Of a stretch of 41,511 bases of DNA, positions 10,021 to 16,414 are shown in pieces. Made by a program: the position numbers and the translations under genes. The stretch's first letter is position 1. Every line of letters begins with the position of its first letter. The notes beneath the pieces were generated by a model that worked only from the letters and a program-made list of their open reading frames with translations, had not been told where the DNA came from and did no database searches. This DNA is from a virus, in IMG/VR virus record IMGVR_UViG_3300022924_000009, positions 1 through 41,511 of that record; one strand, written 5' to 3'.

Positions 10021-10027
10021 CACATTT

Positions 10028-10060
10028 ACCCTCTCTAAAACTTTGGAGAGGGTATTTTTA
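10028..10060 (+). terminator. Rho-independent terminator after the tail module
   Basis: ACCCTCTC pairs with GAGAGGGT (8 bp plus a T-G pair) around a short A/T loop, followed by TATTTTTATTT. It sits 8 bases after the esterase stop and before the lysis genes. Confidence 0.85.
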
Positions 10061-10089
10061 TTTCTATCTTACTAAAAAATAGCAGCACA

Positions 10090-10428
10090 TTGGATATGAT
10101 TAAAATAGCGTTTATTGAAGTATACGACCATGTTTCACGTAAGATCGTTGGTATCTTCAGTACAATAGGAGGATTTATAGGGGCTGTTTTGCCGTCAGCT
10201 GATACGCAGGCGCCAGCTACGCCTCACTTACCGACATGGTCTGACTTCATGGGCATGGTGTTGCATGTACTTTGTTCAGAGGACGCTGTAAAGATGTTTG
10301 TCGGGGCGTGCATCGGTGCCATCATCGGAGCGGTAACATACGTAATCATGTGGCCGGTAAAGCGCTGGCTGTTTAAAAAATATCCGATCAGTGAAAAGCA
10401 TTTGATAAACGATTTGAAAGATGAGTAA
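10090..10428 (+). CDS. Small two-TM membrane protein, holin candidate
   Basis: The 112-residue product has hydrophobic helices near residues 17-36 and 73-95 and a basic, charged C-terminus, and it overlaps the muramidase gene by 8 bases. Two membrane helices and direct coupling to an endolysin fit a holin, which forms lesions in the inner membrane for endolysin release. No family signature is visible. A second candidate lies just downstream (10965-11255), so which one is the holin is undecided. ATG codons occur at 10090 and 10096; the first is given. Confidence 0.6.
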   Translation: MDMIKIAFIEVYDHVSRKIVGIFSTIGGFIGAVLPSADTQAPATPHLPTWSDFMGMVLHVLCSEDAVKMFVGACIGAIIGAVTYVIMWPVKRWLFKKYPISEKHLINDLKDE

Positions 10429-10954
10429 TTACCCCGCCTTTTTCATAGAAGCAATGCCGCATGTGTTTGAACATGAAGGCGGTTATAATGATGTTAAAAA
10501 TGACTTAGGAGGTGCTACGAATTGGGGCGTTTCGCTAAGGTTCTTAAAGGCCATCAATAAAGACGTTGACGGTGACGGTGACGTTGACTATCTGGATGTA
10601 AAAAATCTTTCCAAAGAAAATGCTACTGAAATTTATTTCAATCACTTTTGGAAAAGATACTACGAAAAATTGCCGCGCCGGATCGCCATTAAAATGTTTG
10701 ATACAGAAATCAATACTGATAAAGCTGAGTTGTTCCTTCAAAGGGCGCTTGTATTACTGGGCTCTAAAATTACAGTGGATAAGATGATAGGTCTTGTCAC
10801 ATTATTGGAAGTGAAAAAATATACAGATCAGGCCGTACTTGATGCTTATACAGCCTCTCAAAAAGCGTATTACGATGCAATCATAAAAGCAAAACCGGAT
10901 CAAGAAAAATTCCGTAAAGGCTGGTACAATCGGGCAGAATGGCAACCAAAATAA
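10421..10954 (+). CDS. Endolysin, GH108 N-acetylmuramidase
   Basis: The 177-residue protein has the GH108 catalytic motif EHEGGYNDVKNDLGGATNWG, with Glu19 as the expected catalytic acid and the usual GGATNWG continuation. Residues 48-60 hold an Asp/Gly-rich calcium-loop-like insert (DVDGDGDVDYLDV), seen in many GH108 members. The C-terminal part (about residues 90-177), ending KGWYNRAEW, matches the PG_binding_3 domain that normally follows. There is no signal peptide, so release should depend on a holin. It cleaves the glycan backbone of peptidoglycan at lysis. It lies between two small membrane proteins and just upstream of spanin-like genes. Confidence 0.9.
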   Translation: MSNYPAFFIEAMPHVFEHEGGYNDVKNDLGGATNWGVSLRFLKAINKDVDGDGDVDYLDVKNLSKENATEIYFNHFWKRYYEKLPRRIAIKMFDTEINTDKAELFLQRALVLLGSKITVDKMIGLVTLLEVKKYTDQAVLDAYTASQKAYYDAIIKAKPDQEKFRKGWYNRAEWQPK

Positions 10955-10964
10955 ATACCAAATT

Positions 10965-11255
10965 ATGAAAATAACCCGCAAACAATTAGCTGAACGAATC
11001 AAGGCCCCTACAACTCCTTTCTGGGAGTCGGTATCACGCAAATGTAAAAGGCTTGCCCTTACTTGCGCGGGTGCTGGTGCGATGATCATAACAGGGTTAA
11101 AGACATCATTAGGCCTTGATATTACGATTCCGTATGCTGGTGTAATGTCTATTGTTGCAGGGTATATTGCGGCAGTTGGTATAGCTGCCGGGGTTGCAGG
11201 GTATATTATTTCTAACTTAACGGTTGCCGATCCGGAGGAACTAAAACACTCGTAA
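10965..11255 (+). CDS. Small membrane protein, second holin-like candidate
   Basis: The 96-residue product has a basic N-terminus and two hydrophobic stretches (about residues 30-50 and 56-84, Gly/Ala-rich), then a short acidic tail (DPEELKHS). It begins 10 bases after the muramidase stop and ends 1 base before the next gene. Size, topology and lysis-cassette location fit a holin or antiholin; pairs of small membrane proteins of this kind are common around phage endolysins. No diagnostic family motif is visible. Confidence 0.6.
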   Translation: MKITRKQLAERIKAPTTPFWESVSRKCKRLALTCAGAGAMIITGLKTSLGLDITIPYAGVMSIVAGYIAAVGIAAGVAGYIISNLTVADPEELKHS

Positions 11256-11256
11256 A

Positions 11257-11649
11257 ATGAGCAGAAACATAGAACTATCATTCAAAACATTCATCCTGCT
11301 TGTTGTGGCCTGCGCTGTTACCGGCTTGTTTGTTGGTGGATTAGGACATTATTACGGTGGATCTGAAACAGTGTCCAGCAAAAAAGAAGCTGTGGAGTAT
11401 GCAAAGACCATTACTTCCGATTCAGTAAGCCGGATTTACCTTGATCAAGTGATTAAGAAAGAAGCGGCAGCGGCTAAATTCCACGCATCCAGGGCCGACA
11501 AAGCAGAGGCGCTACTGAGAACTGAGCGGTTGAGTTTTGATAGCTTGCTTAAGGCTTCACGCATCAAATCACGCCCGGTAGTAAACAAGCAGGATTATAT
11601 CAATGCTGATCAATGGATATTGGATTACAATAAAACGTTAAAACGATGA
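11257..11649 (+). CDS. Membrane-anchored coiled-coil protein (inner-membrane spanin-like)
   Basis: The 130-residue product has one N-terminal membrane helix (about residues 10-32) without an evident cleavage site, then a mostly helical, charged periplasmic stretch (about residues 40-100) and a short polar C-terminus. This is the topology of i-spanins, which work with an outer-membrane partner to fuse the two membranes at the last step of lysis. It overlaps the next gene by 4 bases, and that gene has an export signal, a coiled coil and a C-terminal membrane helix. The function is inferred from topology and position. Confidence 0.55.
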   Translation: MSRNIELSFKTFILLVVACAVTGLFVGGLGHYYGGSETVSSKKEAVEYAKTITSDSVSRIYLDQVIKKEAAAAKFHASRADKAEALLRTERLSFDSLLKASRIKSRPVVNKQDYINADQWILDYNKTLKR

Positions 11650-12167
11650 AAAGATTAGCCTTTCGTTCCCTTTGCGCCTGGCTTATCCTGGCTTTAGTCA
11701 TTGCATTATCTTGCGTTAAATGCGAGGCTCAGACAGCTGCATGTGACTCTATTTTAAAATACAAAACGCCAACTGGATGTATTCGTATATCCATCAGCCA
11801 GGACTTATTTGTAAAACTTTGGGTAGACAGCAAGACTCTTGACACTATACATAATAATCTTGTGGTACTGGAACAGGAAAACGATTCTATCCGGGCCAAA
11901 GAAGAGGAAGTAAGGCGGGAATTGAGAGCCGCAAAAGAAGCACAGGCCGAAGCCATGAAAGCTCAAATAAAAAAGGAATCCTTTGTACAACATTCCTTAG
12001 ATGCCTGCAAGCAATACAACAGCGATATGACTGCTTCAAACGAAAAATTAAGTGTCCAGGTAGGCAAACTTAAACAGCAGCGTAAAGGCGACTTTCTGAT
12101 TGGCGGTGGAATAGGCGTTGCTGTTGCTACTGCTTTTTTTTATTTGTTGGGGGCGGCTTTGCATTAG
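11646..12167 (+). CDS. Exported coiled-coil protein with C-terminal TM, unimolecular-spanin-like
   Basis: The 173-residue product begins with a signal sequence ending ALSC at Cys23, which fits a relaxed lipoprotein pattern although Ala at -3 is not ideal; a Bacteroidota-style AQT site follows at residues 28-30. Residues about 65-145 are strongly helical and charged. Residues 149-173 are a hydrophobic helix (FLIGGGIGVAVATAFFYLLG). An outer-membrane lipid at one end and an inner-membrane helix at the other is the layout of u-spanins such as phage T1 gp11. Alternatively it could be the outer partner of the preceding protein. It is the last gene of the rightward arm, and its stop lies inside a strong hairpin. 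Confidence 0.55.
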   Translation: MKRLAFRSLCAWLILALVIALSCVKCEAQTAACDSILKYKTPTGCIRISISQDLFVKLWVDSKTLDTIHNNLVVLEQENDSIRAKEEEVRRELRAAKEAQAEAMKAQIKKESFVQHSLDACKQYNSDMTASNEKLSVQVGKLKQQRKGDFLIGGGIGVAVATAFFYLLGAALH

Positions 12168-12178
12168 CCGACCCCAAC
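12146..12178. terminator. Long hairpin where the two transcription arms converge
   Basis: GTTGGGG-G-CGGCT pairs with AGCCG-A-CCCCAAC: 12 pairs with one G/A mismatch around a 7-base loop. It covers the stop of the last rightward gene and lies 14 bases beyond the last leftward stop. No U-tract follows it on either strand (a T-run precedes it on +), so it is not a classical intrinsic terminator. It may still block read-through or stabilise both 3' ends. Confidence 0.5.
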
Positions 12179-12192
12179 GTTGCAGCACTGCA

Positions 12193-12390
12193 TTAGCCAC
12201 CCTTAAACTGCCTTATTTTAAACTCGTCCGGCATAACAAGCGCTTCCGCTTCTGATCTTGAAAACCCTAATTTCATGATCAGTCTTTTCTTGTTGTGATT
12301 GGAGTATTTACATTTCAGTATCCGGTTAGCTTCTTTGCAAGTATCAAATACGCTTATTTGGTGTGATGGGTAATACGCTTCTTCCTCCAT
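12193..12390 (-). CDS. Small hypothetical protein, last gene of the leftward arm
   Basis: The 65-residue basic protein has no signal peptide or membrane segment. A helical SRSEAEALVMPDEFKIRQ segment near the C-terminus looks like ordinary soluble protein. It overlaps the upstream gene by 47 bases, more than usual here, so the true start may be internal (the only other in-frame ATG, near 12273, leaves 26 residues). It ends just before the convergence hairpin. Function unknown. Confidence 0.5.
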   Translation of the reverse strand: MEEEAYYPSHQISVFDTCKEANRILKCKYSNHNKKRLIMKLGFSRSEAEALVMPDEFKIRQFKGG

Positions 12391-12694
12391 TTGGTTCTAT
12401 TCTCAATTCGTTGCCACTCTCACTTATCCCTCCAATTTCATATCTGGCCCTGGGTTGATATAATACATTCCTTATTTCTATCATTATACTTACCAACTGT
12501 GCTGACTTTTCTATTATTTCACAAGTGCTTTTCTTGTGATATTTTGACACAAACAAATCGTGCAAAGCATCATTATATTCATCAGCAAGACTTTTGTAAC
12601 CCAAGTTTATAAGCCTGCTTACTAACTTATCTTTGCTTTCTTGAGCATCAATAGAAAGGTATACGCCGTCGTAAGTCTTAGTTGTATTTCCCAT
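12344..12694 (-). CDS. Hypothetical protein, 116 aa
   Basis: I chose the ATG at 12694 (MGNTTKTYDG) over an upstream in-frame ATG at 12748 because it is 8 bases after the preceding stop and uses an 18-bp start context identical to that of the gene at 12899. The product is soluble and largely helical (IDAQESKDKLVSRLINLGY, about residues 14-33) with a Gly/Arg-rich C-terminus. No family recognised. Confidence 0.6.
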   Translation of the reverse strand: MGNTTKTYDGVYLSIDAQESKDKLVSRLINLGYKSLADEYNDALHDLFVSKYHKKSTCEIIEKSAQLVSIMIEIRNVLYQPRARYEIGGISESGNELRIEPNGGRSVLPITPNKRI

Positions 12695-12703
12695 GGGCTT
12701 TTT
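12686..12703. repeat. 18-bp direct repeat at a gene start (second copy 12891-12908)
   Basis: ATTTCCCATGGGCTTTTT occurs identically at 12686-12703 and 12891-12908. On the minus strand each copy contains the start codon of a small gene (12694 and 12899), and the second copy also encodes the C-terminus (SPWEI) of the glycosyltransferase. The shared start context suggests a duplicated gene boundary. Confidence 0.75.
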
Positions 12704-12899
12704 AAAGTCTGTTTTTATGAAATAAAATTCCAAAAGAAATGTAAACATATAAGATGTAGATATCTACTCCCGTATATTTCTTACATCCTTTTATACTTAT
12801 TCCTATTTGCCATGGACCTGAGAAAATCCATGCATCAAGATATATACTTTCGTCAATCCTATTGAATAAATAAACAAGTCGATTCATTAAATTTCCCAT
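12702..12899 (-). CDS. Small hypothetical protein, 65 aa
   Basis: It starts within the 3' end of the glycosyltransferase gene (13-base overlap) and ends 8 bases before the next start, consistent with a packed operon. The product is rich in Ile, Tyr, Phe and Trp; residues 44-58 (VDIYILYVYISFGIL) could be a short membrane segment or buried strands. The identical 18-bp start context with the next gene supports translation. No family recognised, and a spurious ORF is possible. Confidence 0.45.
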   Translation of the reverse strand: MGNLMNRLVYLFNRIDESIYLDAWIFSGPWQIGISIKGCKKYTGVDIYILYVYISFGILFHKNRL

Positions 12900-13621
12900 G
12901 GGCTTTTTTCTGGATAAAGTTCCTGTAATACATTTTTCATTTCTTCATTGAGGCCAAAATCTCCGACACTGAAAAATAGACGATCCTTTATTTTGTCCCT
13001 GATATGAGGCGCTGACATCGGTTCGTCAATCTTGCAATCTGGCTGGAATACTCCTTCTAAATTCAGTGAGTTTGCGTAAAGGCTTTTGACTACATAACCG
13101 TCAGTTGGCTTATTCCAATCGTAACTATCCATTACCTGAATGAATTTGCTTTTATTGTAGATAATAGGGGTATGTGTGTCAAAGTTGTTTTGATGCACTG
13201 TGCCTGCTTTAACCAGTGCATTATGGCAGTTCATAAGAGCACGTTTGTACCGATCATCCCTGCGCTTCTTTGCGCTGTTTAAAAGAGTTCCTTTATAGTA
13301 GTTAGGTAATGATGGGGCATTCAGCTCTTCAAGCAAGAACATGTCGTCATTCATGAAAAAGAAATTTTCGCTAATGCCTGGTTGCTGGCATGCGAACTTA
13401 ACTTTTTCCATGATGCGGCGTTCCTTAGTGAGCTCCATGTTATCCTGATGAGGAATGTGAATTAATGGACTGAAGTCTGAGAAGTCCAGGAAATCAGGCT
13501 TTGAACCTACGATAATAATTGATCCCACTTCGAATAAATGAGTGGCGACGCTTCGCAGCGAATACTTTAATTCATTATTATGCCACGCTGTTTCGGTGCC
13601 GAGTATGTATACTATGTCCAT
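12887..13621 (-). CDS. Stealth-like capsular polysaccharide phosphotransferase / glycosyltransferase
   Basis: The 244-residue protein shows the layout of the Stealth family: an N-terminal DIVYILGT strand (CR1-like), the ELKYSLRSV...VGSIIIVGSKP region (CR2-like), the acidic FFFMNDDMFL motif (Asn91-Asp92-Asp93) and a later DTHTPIIYNKSKF segment (CR3-like). Stealth proteins are hexose- or hexosamine-1-phosphate transferases that build or decorate surface polysaccharides. It is shorter than many full Stealth proteins. It sits 4 bases after a SAM methyltransferase, so the two may jointly modify a glycan: the host surface, to block other phages, or a virion or DNA glycan. The family call rests on motifs; the substrate is unknown. 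Confidence 0.75.
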   Translation of the reverse strand: MDIVYILGTETAWHNNELKYSLRSVATHLFEVGSIIIVGSKPDFLDFSDFSPLIHIPHQDNMELTKERRIMEKVKFACQQPGISENFFFMNDDMFLLEELNAPSLPNYYKGTLLNSAKKRRDDRYKRALMNCHNALVKAGTVHQNNFDTHTPIIYNKSKFIQVMDSYDWNKPTDGYVVKSLYANSLNLEGVFQPDCKIDEPMSAPHIRDKIKDRLFFSVGDFGLNEEMKNVLQELYPEKSPWEI

Positions 13622-13625
13622 TCGA

Positions 13626-14177
13626 TTAGCTAGTTATAATGTTATGAAAGGGACCTACAAACCAAGAGCCATCCTCAAAAATAGCATCCGGTTTTCCAAA
13701 CAATTCGTCTACTGCTTTTTTAACTCCGTATTTTCCGCTGTTATCGTAATCGTGCCCTGAAATGATTTTGCATTTTGGAGACCAAAAAAGAATGTCTCTT
13801 TTTACTGCTTCATAAGAGTGGTCTGCATCTATGTACACAAGATCGACATCTTTTACCGATGAAAATATTGGATCGTCTGAAGATGCCTTAAATTTGAAAA
13901 CACGGGGGTTGCTTCCGAGTAGTTCATCAAATCTTTTTTCAGCGTTCTGGATATCATCCGGATGATATTTACTACCCGCCCAAGTATCTACGCAGTTAAG
14001 GCTGGCAACATTCAGGATGCTTAAGAACATCATGGCGCTTTCTCCGGCATAGCTACCGAGCTCTACTATGTGCAAGGGGTGACCCTTGGTTTTCTCTCCA
14101 ATAGCAAGACAAAAGTCGTGGAATCCCTTCACCATTGAAGGCTTATCGAATCGCATAAGTTTTTTTGTGTAGGTCAT
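13626..14177 (-). CDS. Class I SAM-dependent methyltransferase
   Basis: The 183-residue protein has the Rossmann methyltransferase signature: motif I VELGSYAGES at residues 38-47, the acidic second strand NCVDTWAG, and VDLVYIDADHSYEAVKRDI, typical of Methyltransf_24/O-methyltransferases that act on sugars and small molecules. There is no target-recognition domain or DPPY/NPPF motif as in DNA methylases, so DNA is an unlikely substrate. It overlaps the preceding small ORF by 4 bases and is followed 4 bases later by a Stealth-like transferase, pointing to glycan modification. Function from motifs; substrate inferred from context. Confidence 0.8.
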   Translation of the reverse strand: MTYTKKLMRFDKPSMVKGFHDFCLAIGEKTKGHPLHIVELGSYAGESAMMFLSILNVASLNCVDTWAGSKYHPDDIQNAEKRFDELLGSNPRVFKFKASSDDPIFSSVKDVDLVYIDADHSYEAVKRDILFWSPKCKIISGHDYDNSGKYGVKKAVDELFGKPDAIFEDGSWFVGPFHNIITS

Positions 14178-14254
14178 GAACGTGGTTTATTTAATTTAAT
14201 TAATTCTTCGTGAATACCGTTAAGTATAAACACTGTTACAATGAACGTATCCAT
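14174..14254 (-). CDS. Possible 26-aa leader peptide coupled to the methyltransferase
   Basis: A short frame starts 4 bases after the preceding DUF551 stop and ends in a 4-base ATGA-type overlap with the methyltransferase start. The peptide has a hydrophobic first half (MDTFIVTVFILNG) and a charged second half. Position suggests translational coupling, but the length gives little statistical support. Confidence 0.3.
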   Translation of the reverse strand: MDTFIVTVFILNGIHEELIKLNKPRS

Positions 14255-14258
14255 AGGT

Positions 14259-14831
14259 TTATTTTTTATCAGGTGAATTAGGTAATGGCATCCAGTGGGT
14301 GATGTACTTATTATGATCAATCCAGTTATCAATTTTGTAAAAAGTAACAGCCTGATATTTAAATCCAAATTGTTTAACACAAACAAGCATAGCGGCATCA
14401 TTATCAGGCAAACGATCCTCCACACTTATCCACTTTTTCACCTCCTGCCTGGATTCAAGTTCCTGGATCCGATCTGTTTTTTCTTTTATGTTTTTCTCAT
14501 ATAGTTTAAGAGTATCGTTATGATATTCTACTTCCTTGTAAAGGGATTCGCATTCCTTTCCCTTCTCAGCTACACAGGCAGAAGCGTACATTTTAGCGAC
14601 TTGATGTACATAGTCTTTGCCCGTGTAATGTTGAAATGTATTAGATGCTGCTTTTCTACACTCCTCTAACGACATCCCCGCCACCTGTTGGGCTTCTATC
14701 TTTTGGCACTCAGTCCTGTATGACTCCATGACGTGAAAAAGGTAGTCATCACTTGCTTCTTGACCATCTCCAAAGGCTCCATTACAAACCCTTTTAAATA
14801 TTTCTCTGTGTGTTTCTGGTTGTTTTCCCAT
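14259..14831 (-). CDS. DUF551 domain protein
   Basis: The 190-residue protein has a helical N-terminal region with several cysteines (about residues 1-80), a coiled-coil stretch (about 95-130) and a C-terminal DUF551 domain: KKWISVEDRLPDNDAAMLVC at its start and YITHWMPLP at its end. DUF551 is widespread in phages and prophages of Gram-negative hosts, with unknown function. A second DUF551 protein with a different N-terminus is at 15400-15816, so the domain has been reused in this operon. I prefer this frame over an overlapping one (14174-14425) because of the domain. Confidence 0.8.
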   Translation of the reverse strand: MGKQPETHREIFKRVCNGAFGDGQEASDDYLFHVMESYRTECQKIEAQQVAGMSLEECRKAASNTFQHYTGKDYVHQVAKMYASACVAEKGKECESLYKEVEYHNDTLKLYEKNIKEKTDRIQELESRQEVKKWISVEDRLPDNDAAMLVCVKQFGFKYQAVTFYKIDNWIDHNKYITHWMPLPNSPDKK

Positions 14832-14838
14832 GGTCTAA

Positions 14839-15087
14839 TTAAATAAGTCTATCGTGAATTGAAAATTCTCTGGGTAAAAGTCTGCTTAGTAATCCAAAAA
14901 AGCCTTCAAACTCTTTTATCTTTTCATCCTTTACCTTCATCTGTGATTCCATTTGTTGAATATATTCCAGTGCTTTATAGTACTTACTAATTTTGCCGTT
15001 TTTAGTAGAGCCTAATAATTGTTTTAAGGCTTCATAATTTGCTTTTTGTTCTTCGGCTTTTCTGCGAGAAAATGTATCGTATACCAT
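14839..15087 (-). CDS. Small coiled-coil hypothetical protein
   Basis: The 82-residue basic product is mostly helical: SRRKAEEQKANYEALKQLLG near the N-terminus and a second Lys/Glu/Met-rich helix (about residues 40-62). It starts 2 bases after the XRE regulator stop and ends 7 bases before the DUF551 gene. No signal peptide or membrane segment. Function unknown. Confidence 0.6.
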   Translation of the reverse strand: MVYDTFSRRKAEEQKANYEALKQLLGSTKNGKISKYYKALEYIQQMESQMKVKDEKIKEFEGFFGLLSRLLPREFSIHDRLI

Positions 15088-15089
15088 TA

Positions 15090-15407
15090 TTACAATTTTA
15101 CCGGTTTAACAGTTAATACTTCCTTGACCTTTACTTTCACTATCCTCTTTTTAGTGATCTTTTCTTTAAGCTTCAATTCCTGCAAAGGAGGAAAGAATTC
15201 AGATAGCTCAACCTTGTAAAGGCAAGCAAGCGTATACAAGTAAGCTAATCTTAATGAGTGTCGCCTTTTTTCTACGTTTATATATGAAGCCCTAGAAAGC
15301 CCCAATATTTGAGCCACATACTCCTGCTTAACATTGTTTTTTAATCTAAAATGCTTTGCTCTTTCGTGAACAAATGCCATTATGTAATCTTCGTTATCTT
15401 TATCCAT
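15090..15407 (-). CDS. XRE-type helix-turn-helix regulator
   Basis: The 105-residue protein has a Cro/CI-like HTH at residues about 16-66. KQEYVAQILGLSRASYINVE is the recognition region and matches the XRE pattern (Q..VA..LG.SR...-E). The C-terminus (about residues 75-105) is unusually rich in alternating Lys and Val. It overlaps the upstream DUF551 gene by 8 bases. It is the clearest transcription factor in the genome and a candidate to bind the inverted repeat at 18467-18571. It could equally act on host genes. No integrase is present, so it need not be a lysogeny repressor. Confidence 0.8.
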   Translation of the reverse strand: MDKDNEDYIMAFVHERAKHFRLKNNVKQEYVAQILGLSRASYINVEKRRHSLRLAYLYTLACLYKVELSEFFPPLQELKLKEKITKKRIVKVKVKEVLTVKPVKL

Positions 15408-15816
15408 TTTGAGGAGGGTTAGGGATGGCTGGGATTAACATCCAGTGAGTAATATTGTCCATTTTATACTGAAATAGTTCATGCTCAAAAGGAATTTCAT
15501 GCGCTGTAAAGCCAAACCTTCCTTTACTAAAATAGGCTGTCAATACTTGATCTCCATCTGATACATAATATTTGTCTAAGCAAAATTGATCAGCTACATA
15601 TTCGTATTCCGGCAACCTCTCATCAACTGATATCCACTTATGATTGAGTATACCCACCTCTTGCTCATGGAACATTTTTAAAGACTTATACTTAATTGCT
15701 GATACTAAGTCGTTTTGCTCTCCAATTAACTCTATAAGCTCTTTTAATGTCTTTGGAGGGGTATTCATCGAGGACACTTCTTCATCCTCTATTTCTTTGA
15801 GTGTCTTTCTTTCCAT
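15400..15816 (-). CDS. DUF551 domain protein, second copy
   Basis: The 138-residue protein has a DUF551 domain over about residues 59-132 (HKWISVDERLPEYEY at its start, NITHWMLIPAIP at its end) behind an acidic helical N-terminus of its own. It overlaps the XRE gene by 8 bases and ends close to it, so both are probably co-translated. Compared with the DUF551 protein at 14259-14831, only the C-terminal domain is shared. Function unknown. Confidence 0.75.
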   Translation of the reverse strand: MERKTLKEIEDEEVSSMNTPPKTLKELIELIGEQNDLVSAIKYKSLKMFHEQEVGILNHKWISVDERLPEYEYVADQFCLDKYYVSDGDQVLTAYFSKGRFGFTAHEIPFEHELFQYKMDNITHWMLIPAIPNPPQNG

Positions 15817-15825
15817 AATGGGTAG

Positions 15826-16002
15826 TTATTTAGTTTGAAGATATCTTTCTTGCATTTTGTTATCATCACAGCTTACAACAAAAGCAATGATAAGTATTGC
15901 AACCAAGAAACCTAAAAACATCCATTTTATAAGATCAGCTAATGACTCGTTTTCGTTTTTCATACTCGGCACATTCTCGGGGGTGTTAGTTGTTTCGCTC
16001 AT
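15826..16002 (-). CDS. 58-aa single-TM protein
   Basis: An ATG at 16002 opens a 58-codon frame. The product has an acidic polar N-terminus (about 25 residues), one hydrophobic helix (KWMFLGFLVAILIIAFVVS, residues 26-44) and a short charged C-terminus starting CDD. It fits in the gap between neighbouring genes (5 bases after the upstream stop, 9 before the DUF551 start), which supports a real gene. The lack of a basic N-terminus argues against a lipoprotein. Function unknown; small membrane proteins of early phage operons often act in superinfection exclusion, which is only a guess here. Confidence 0.6.
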   Translation of the reverse strand: MSETTNTPENVPSMKNENESLADLIKWMFLGFLVAILIIAFVVSCDDNKMQERYLQTK

Positions 16003-16007
16003 GGGGG

Positions 16008-16169
16008 TTAGTTATTTATCTCGTAATAGAATTTTTCTGGACTTGCATTTTGTCCGGTTTCTTGTTCTACCAGATCAGCAACGTATTCGTAAAGATCCTG
16101 GGTTGAAATTGTCATGGTTTTTAAAACGCCCGGTTCTTCTTCGGTATAGTACTCTACATATATTGCCAT
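16008..16169 (-). CDS. 53-aa acidic hypothetical protein
   Basis: A 53-codon frame from the ATG at 16169 fills the gap between two packed genes (1 base after the preceding stop, 5 before the next start). The product is acidic and soluble, with clusters of Glu and Tyr (YVEYYTEEEPG) and a helical middle (STQDLYEYVADLVEQETG). No motif recognised. Support is the frame, composition and tight spacing. Confidence 0.55.
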   Translation of the reverse strand: MAIYVEYYTEEEPGVLKTMTISTQDLYEYVADLVEQETGQNASPEKFYYEINN

Positions 16170-16170
16170 A

Positions 16171-16410
16171 CTACTCTTTGTTTTTACTTTCAGTGATTGA
16201 TATTTTTACCTCTGCCCACCGGTTGAAATAACCTAATTGAACATGACAAACAAGTGTTTTACCTGTTTCGCATTTTACTTTTACACCATTTCTTGATAAA
16301 GAAAATATACCGAGTGATTTATATGTACGTCCGTTTTTCATACATATAAATTCGGTTCCTTCAGGGTATTCTTTTTGAGCTCTTGCCAAAATGGCTTGCG
16401 ATCTATCCAT
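16171..16410 (-). CDS. 79-aa hypothetical protein
   Basis: The basic product has a helical N-terminus (MDRSQAILARAQKEYPEGTE) and a beta-rich remainder with a repeated Lys/Val pattern, resembling a small SH3-like or OB-like barrel, though no family can be named. It starts 4 bases after the stop of the neighbouring gene and ends 1 base before the next start. Function unknown. Confidence 0.6.
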   Translation of the reverse strand: MDRSQAILARAQKEYPEGTEFICMKNGRTYKSLGIFSLSRNGVKVKCETGKTLVCHVQLGYFNRWAEVKISITESKNKE

Positions 16411-16414
16411 AACT

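Noticed and set aside
10802-11281. 159-codon minus-strand ORF in the lysis region
   Set aside because: It is the antisense shadow of the muramidase C-terminus and the next membrane protein, both with better evidence; isolated strand reversal in a packed operon is unlikely.
12391-12865. Two plus-strand ORFs of 73 and 74 codons in the leftward arm
   Set aside because: Antisense to packed leftward genes, hydrophobic and Cys/His-rich in a way typical of shadow frames, and downstream of the convergence hairpin.
14255-14425. Extended 83-codon ORF upstream of the methyltransferase
   Set aside because: It overlaps a recognisable DUF551 domain in another frame. Only the last 26 codons, after the DUF551 stop, are kept as a weak candidate.
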